Positions 57,375-64,000 of a stretch of 64,000 bases of DNA are shown here, piece by piece. Under the pieces are notes generated by a model. It made no database searches, had not been told where the DNA came from, and saw only the letters and a program-made list of their open reading frames with translations. How positions within the stretch are numbered: position 1 is the first letter of the stretch; each line of letters starts with the position of its first letter. The stretch spans positions 47,813,196 to 47,877,195 of the forward strand of contig NC_133771.1 in assembly GCF_003597395.2 (NCBI RefSeq). Direction: 5' to 3'. Position numbers and translations under genes: made by a program. Source of the DNA: Chelonoidis abingdonii. Taxonomy: Eukaryota; Chordata; Testudines; Testudinidae.

Positions 57375-58245
57375 TTTTTAGAGTTTTACCTCTGATCAAG
57401 TATTATTAATTGTAGGCTAGCTGATAATAGTTGGCATATTTGAAAGTCACACCACGTTTAACAGATACAAAGTGGATTTTTTTCTTCAAACCATTTAATA
57501 CATTTGTTTTTTAAACTCTTTAATGCTCGATTGAAGTTTTTCATTTATTGCAAGTTATATGTTCTTTAATTAAAGACTTGGATGCCCAGCTCTTTCTTAA
57601 ACATTGATTTCATATATTAAAAGAGAGAAAGCAAGTTTATATAGTATCAGTAGAAATTAGATTTTCAAAGGCAGGATTTGGGTCTTGTGCTCCGATAACT
57701 TAGACTACAATGTACTAGATTATGCCTTAAGGCACAGCCTGACCAAGTGTTGTGTGTAAGTTGTTCCCCAAATAGGTATGATAAGTATTATGACTCAAGC
57801 ACCACTCTAAAGTACAGCTCCCTCCCTGGTTCTCCCTCATTTTGTGGGGAGGAAGAGAGGAATTTTCTACTGGCCTTCATCAACTAACTACAACATCCTC
57901 CTGTACCAGTTCAGCTGGGCTGGCTGGCACACATTCTCCACCTACCAGCTCCAGGAGGGAGTAAGTAGACACACAGCACCTACAAAACCCAGGGCACCCA
58001 GTCCTGGTGGCCCACACAAAGGAAAGGGGGGCTATTACTCATGTGAAGGTTTGTGGATCAAGTCATAGTCTAGCCCAAAGATAGTTATTGCTATTGCCAA
58101 TAATTTTATTCCAGCTATCATTATTTAAATTTTTGAACCTAATGTTTTTATAAGGAGAGATGCAAGAGAACTAGGTTTTAATTATATAAATCACTTTTTT
58201 TTAGCATATAATTCTTGACAAGACCAGGCCAGTTTAAGTGAAAAG
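57375..58245. other. Intron 5 sequence
   Basis: No MLIP exon recognised. A 74-codon frame at 57844-58068 is discussed among the rejected items. Confidence 0.4.
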
Positions 58246-58248
58246 TTT

Positions 58249-58548
58249 TGGGGCATGTCTGCCCATTAAGCAGGAGGTATGATTTCCAGCTTGAGGAGAA
58301 ATAGTCAGCCTAGCTGTGATTGAGTTGACACCCTAAAAACGAAGTGTTTCTGTGGTGGTGCACATGGTGGGACGGGCTATCTGCCTTTAGTACAAGCCCA
58401 TTGAGGACACTAGGTACATATGTTGGCTAGCTGCGCCATCGTGGCTACACTTCTATTTTTAGCATATTAGCCTGATCAGAGCTAGTGCAGGGATGTCTCC
58501 TTGACCTGGAAATTGCACCTCCAGCTTGAAGTTTAGACACACCCTTAC
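58249..58548. mobile_element. MITE of the GGGTATGTCTACA type, degraded
   Basis: Left GGGGCATGTCTGCCCATTAA and right TTTAGACACACCCTTAC are imperfect inverted ends. Inner ATTTCCAGCTTGAGG/CACCTCCAGCTTGAAG pair. Confidence 0.55.
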
Positions 58549-58549
58549 A

Positions 58550-61500
58550 GTTGCACTTCTTGCACCAAGAAATGCTGTTCTGCAATATCCAACACAGACA
58601 TTCATTTGTCATGATAGTCAATACTGAACACAAGCTGAGCAAGTCTCATCTGCTTATAATTATAATCACTGCTTAGGAGGTGAAACAAGGATTATGTGAC
58701 TTTTCTGAAAGGCATTTTTAGAAAAATAAAACAATCCCTGTTTCACTTCTTAAGCAGTGACATTTAATTGTTCGAGGGGTCAAGAGAAATGTGCTTGCCC
58801 AGGCCTTTGAAGTCTATGATCTAGTCACAGTTCATACCACGTACCAGATCACATGATAAAAAGGTGGTGGTGATTTTGTTTCTATTGCTGATATGTTTCT
58901 CTCCCTGTATCTAACTTTTATTTGTCTAAGCAATCCATCTCTATCTCTAATCTCTTTCTCGCTCTCTCTGTATATATAACATTTGGGAGGGTATCCTTTT
59001 TAAACTTCCTTTTATGGATTCCCAGTGTACTATTGTCATTTTAACACCAAAAGACAGTAATTCTAATGCTTTTTTTCTCCTCCAAGTGTGTTGGCTGAAG
59101 TGAGGTATTTAACTTTTCCCCCCTTGCTAGAAAAGTGGCTCATTGGTTTTTTCATCTGGTGATCAGACACTCCAAGTGGTCAATTAATGGAGCTCCTTAC
59201 CCCATGGGATTGATTTAAATTGCGGCACTCTTGGGGCAGATGCAGAAGCTCTGCAAGGTGAGCTAAACGGAAGACCCTTTGTGATCTGGACAGTAAGAGT
59301 AATTCAGTTTCTTTTCACATAGATAATGCATCATGCTACATCATATGCTCTTTCCTTCCCTTAGCAATGCAAACATATACACTCCTACTTTCATTCCCAG
59401 CTGTTATGTTGCTCTCTTTTGTCAAGTCAGCCCAAGCAAGGTGTATCTAACTGGTGGAATACTCCATTCAGTGGTTGAACTTTGCTTGTGAAGCTGAAAT
59501 TCCAAACCAGGACCTCCGTAATCCAAAGATGTTGGGGAGTGAGCGAAAATAAAATGCCATTTTCCCCCGCTCCACTGAAAGTTACTTTCACAAGCTTAGC
59601 TTATTTCCTTAGTCCTTCAGGAAGCCAGTTTACATTATTGCCTCCTCCCTTCTGCTCTACACTTACCCCTATGCAGTCAGAAATCAGTTTGTTTCAAAAT
59701 TCCACCTAGATCAGTGGAATTCAATCCACCTCTTTATCTCCACCATGTTCCAGGGGCAGCGTGACTCTAGTTGGCTACCTACCAATCTGCTAATGGCAAT
59801 CATCAAAGTGACTCTAGTGATGTGTGACAGTAAAAATGTGTATTTTGAAATGTTAAAGGGTTGTATCTTCATAAACAAACTACATTATAATATTTGGGAC
59901 AATTAATTCTCAGAATCTTTTTTGGAACACGTGTTTCCTTACTACTTATGTGCTGTGCTGAACATATACCCCACACTGGTATCTTTTTCATTACTGAGGC
60001 ATTTGCTTTTCCCTTGTATCACAGCATACAGTGTCAGATAATGACAGGACCAACCCTTCAATCCCTGTGCAGAAGGGATGGGACCTGATAACACCGAATA
60101 ACATATTACCTTTGTTCAGCAAGTATAAGAAAAGATAGGTCATCTACTGTATTCTAAATTATCCCGCAAGCCTTGATTCTTATCCTCAATTATTTAAATA
60201 TTATGAGGTTAGATTCTAATTCAAAAAATCCATCTCCGGGACAGATTATTTCTTTTTCAGACATATATCAATTATTTAGAGATTTCATTTATCAAGTGTG
60301 CCTTAAAGATGTCTTTCACTCAAAATGGATCATGAGAGAGGGCTTTATTTCAAAGAATACTGAGAAAACTGACTCAAAGCTACCTATAGTAGAAGTCTTT
60401 TTAAAGCTACTCTCAGGACTGTATTAATACAGTGTTTCCCCTGAATAGAAGGGATTTTTAAGATAGAGCCTTGAGTAGATAATCCTTTAAATAAAACCTT
60501 CTTCAGACTCAGCAACAATTGTTTGGTTTTCAGATATTCTAGAATCAAAATGGATAAGTCATTAATGCAAAACCTTGAGTTATAACTTTCTTAACTCTGG
60601 AGCCCCAAGCCAAAAAAGTCCTGCCCTGCACTACGCAACTGATCTTCAGCTCTCAAGAGGGAATCTTTATCATATATGCTCTACTGTTACATATAACTGT
60701 TTCTTACAAGTTAAAGTGCTGTTTGTTTCTGTGACTTCCTATTCTGATCTTCACAAACAGCATACAAATATAGGATCATATTTTGGTCTGAAATACTGAG
60801 AATGATTTTACATTATTTGGATTTAGCATTCAGGGATATGCTTTGCCATCCCCATTAAAACTATATCATTTGACTAACATCATATGGGTCTAAAACAACA
60901 TTTCGAGAGGATTTACATACTTAGGAAAAACAAAACAATCCAGGAAACCCACCTAATCACACATTTCCAAGATGAAAATCGTGTATCAAAGAGTCATGCT
61001 AAAAAAACATTTACTTCTAGCTAGAAACCCATCGCTAGTTGTAAAATGGGAAATAAATGGTTTATCAGTTTGTGTGATTATTAAAATGGCAGAGCCCATC
61101 TGTCAACATACAATTTTGCAAAGCAAGCTCTGGAGCTCCCTCTTTCTTTTTAAAAGCCATCACAGACTTTTGAGTTCTAACTATATCAAAGTTTCATGGT
61201 AGTCAATCCTTTCAGTGTCATTTCCTGGGATCTTTAAGAAATAATATAATTATATGAGGAGCTGATGATAGTTGAAGCTCTGTCATGTGGAAAAGATTTT
61301 TTTGTACATGCTAAGGCTTTAGGAATGTATTGATAAGGAAAAATGTGCTAGAAAATGAAGCAAATTGCTCCCCCCCCAAACAAACAAACAAACAAAAAAA
61401 ACCCAATCCCCTTCACTTCCTTTGCTCAACATAGGATTCTGAAAATTCATGTGATAAGACGACAATTTTTACGGAGTGTGGCTGGTACCGAACAGAGTAT

Positions 61501-64000
61501 AGGCCTTCAGCCATTTGAAAAATAATTACACTAGTGGGTGAAGTGATTGATTTCTGTACAATCTAAACTGTAAAGTGCCTTGATTCTTCTAATAAAATAT
61601 CCAGGATCAAAATCAGATTGTTCATCCATTCCCTTTCTGCTTTACTACTAGTTTAGCAATCACAGGAATTTTGGAGGGCAGTACTGTCAACACTGATCTC
61701 AATGAGATGCATACATTACACTCGCACTAATCTTACATGTATAAGGACAAATGAGCAGTTAAACATGTAAATATCTGACTTACACACTCAAATGCACTTA
61801 GCACCTTATTTACGCTCTCTGTTACACTTCACCTTGAAAATATTGTTCCTTCTGCTTAATATTTGAACGGAGGGTGAAGGATTTAAGCAGGAATGCTGTT
61901 TTTCATACTGTTAAACCAGCAGAACAGGATGACAAGCTTGGCTTGTTCTCTCCGTATTGCTGATAGCAATAATGCTGCAAAGTAAGATTATTATATGACT
62001 TGACCAGTGGCTGGTTTTAATTTTAAAAAATTGTACTTTTCAATTAATTTACAGCACTTGCATGCTATTTTTTTCAAGCATGTGAAAATTCAAAATATTG
62101 CACTGATCAAAAAAAGAGTCAGCTATATTTTGATACTCTATTAATATATTAAATTAATCTATTTGGGTACAGGCACTGAGTACCCATAAATCAGTTTCCT
62201 TTTATCTCTTCCACTGCTTTGGGGAAATCTAGCTGTCCATTCCAAAGGAAGGAGAGCAAAAATAAAAGGGATTGAAAAGTAGTGAAACTCATTAGTGTGT
62301 GGAGTTCTTTTTTCTCAGTAGTGAAGTAGTACTTGGGAAAGGCTGTAGATAAATGGCCTTGAAAATTTAAATTATCCATCTGTCCAGGTTCAACAAGAGC
62401 AACAACCCAGCACAAATTTCCCGATTGTGACTATCATACCATGACTGCATTTCCAAGGGATTAACCATGTGCTTCTTCAAACTGCCCACTTTTCAAACTG
62501 CCCACAAATACCCTATGGTATTTTGCATATGTGGTACCTTGTGAAAAGAAATAGTTTCCTCACCTCAGAGTGTGTTCAGCCACTGGGAGCATTCTGATCA
62601 TGTAAAAAAAAATTTTTCTTAGTGATTTACTATGCTCAGTATCCTAATGGATGTAGAATTCTTTGAGAAGCTTAGCAGAGTCTCCATTTTGAGGGTTTAT
62701 TTGATTTATGTATCTAAATAAAACAGATTGGTTTTCCCATTTATATCCAGGCACTTTACCAGTTACTCTACTTCCATTTTTGTGAAGGGTTTTGACATCT
62801 CAGAATTTGTTTTCAGTTTCATTCAGTTCGAATGAAACCCCAATATTTAAAGATTTTCAACGAAAGTTCTGTTTAAAAAAAATTCAGATTGATGGAAGCC
62901 TTTCATTTTTATTTAAAGTTTTAAATGATTTGTAATTATATATATTACAGCAGACAATAATTGAAAGAGCAGCAAAAGTAAAATACCAGTAACTTTACAA
63001 TTCTGTGTTGAATGCCCTCACTAGCTGGGCAAAGAGGGGTATTCTGTGCCTCACTACGTAAACACATGCTTATTTTGCAACCACACTATCTTGTGTTGTG
63101 AGGAGCCCTGACATGTACAATGCTGAGATGTCACTGTTCCCACAGAACCCCACTGAAGCAGGGAGCATGCAGAGGGCAGGGTGACTAAGTTTAAATAAAT
63201 ATATTTTGCTCTTTTCATATTTTTTAAAATTAAATAATAAAAAGGAAACTGAAAAAGCACAATGTATTTAAAAATCTACAGATCCTGACCCCTGCAGTCT
63301 AGCATCATTCTCTAGCAGATTCCAGGGTAATTATGGTATCTCAGCATGGCATCTCCTTGGAAGTCACTTCAAAGCAGGAGCAGGGTAACAGCAACTAGAC
63401 TGTAGGTCAGAACCTAGAAGAAAGGAAAAGACGAAGGATGTTCTGAATTCTCCTCTAAGCCTGGCTTTTGTGATTATTCAGCACTCACTGGTAGGATTAG
63501 AGATGGGCAAATTCATTTTCACCAATTTCAAGCCGATACCAACTTTGTGGGTTTGAAAGTTTGACTTGTATTCAAAGCACATTGGGTTTGTGTTCTGCTT
63601 TGGAGAGACTGTGATGAGAGGAAGAGAGAAAAAATTTGAATGGAAATCTAAACAGATACTTATAAATAAGGCACTTCAGCCATTAAGGCTTTAGAGAGTT
63701 TTCCTTTTACTAACGTATAGCAAAGGTTTTCCTTTATCTACACATTTTTTTGTTTAGAACACCCCCCCACAAAAAAAAAACAACCCCCTCCAATCCTACT
63801 GCATCCTTTGTCAAGTTATATAGAATCTTAGTGCTTCTTAAACAGGAGTCGTTTATTAAAGAAAGCAGCCACAGACACAAATCAAGAGGCTTCCACAGAG
63901 ATTGGGTCCCAGTCTTATTCTCTTGCTTACCATGGACCACAGCTTGTCTGGAATGCTATACAACACACAGAGACATCTAGTGCCTCAATAACATACTGTA
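58550..64000. other. Intron 5 sequence to the window end
   Basis: AT-rich DNA with no recognised exon, RNA gene or well-preserved transposon. A (CAAA)n tract lies at about 61375-61400 and poly-A/poly-C runs near 63765. The next MLIP exons were searched for by motif and not found. Confidence 0.5.

Noticed and set aside
57844..58068. Further MLIP exon near 57.9 kb with a GTAAGT donor
   Set aside because: The GTAAGT at 57961 is attractive, but there is no suitable acceptor in phase and the encoded sequence (YQFSWAGWHTFSTYQLQEG) does not resemble MLIP.

Overview
This is vertebrate nuclear DNA, most likely from a turtle. It is AT-rich, gene-poor and intron-dominated, and it is full of decayed amniote transposable elements: CR1 LINEs, Penelope-like elements with GIY-YIG endonuclease remnants, a DIRS-like tyrosine-recombinase retroelement, CORE/MIR-type SINEs, hAT and Harbinger-like MITEs, and LTRs. 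The particular set of DIRS, Harbinger and hAT families is one I associate with turtle genomes. That assignment is inference from remembered repeat families, not from a database search.

One protein-coding gene is supported, on the + strand. It is MLIP (muscular LMNA-interacting protein), represented by four internal exons at 31787-31942, 34488-34874, 42273-43889 and 56197-56268. All four start and end in phase 0 with AG/GT borders, so they can be skipped or included in any combination. They encode 52, 129, 539 and 24 codons. The third is a very large Ser/Pro-rich exon like the one in the long MLIP isoform of mammals. The first coding exon is not recognised here and presumably lies upstream of base 1. 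The 3' exons lie beyond base 64000. Everything else is read as MLIP intron, although 1-31786 could include upstream intergenic DNA.

Layout. 1-1910: DIRS-like element, minus strand, internally deleted. 2.2-3.8 kb: CR1 fragment and an LTR-like repeat split by a palindromic hAT MITE. 6.7-8.1 kb: two Harbinger-like MITEs with TAA/TTA target duplications. 9.4-11.4 kb: Penelope-like element. 14.3-19.2 kb: GC-rich MITE, degraded MITE and a 2,001-bp Harbinger-like element. 19.3-24.7 kb: dense pile of LINE, SINE, hAT and Penelope fragments, including a CR1 ORF1 esterase domain. 25.0-25.6 kb: long inverted repeat. 28.6-29.4 kb: LTR-like repeat. 31.8-43.9 kb: MLIP exons 2-4, with a 7SL RNA retrocopy, a CR1 copy with an apparent 23-bp target duplication, and a nested pair of hAT elements with perfect target duplications between exons 3 and 4. 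49-51 kb: two LTR-like repeats. 53.8-54.7 kb: solo LTR and a mariner-like MITE. 56.2 kb: MLIP exon 5. 58.5-64 kb: plain intron.

No tRNA gene, CRISPR array, operon or prokaryotic feature is present. I found no candidate for a wholly new biological system. The most notable items are the conserved large MLIP exon, the 7SL retrocopy, the nested hAT elements, the long inverted repeat and the unusual target duplication at the CR1.
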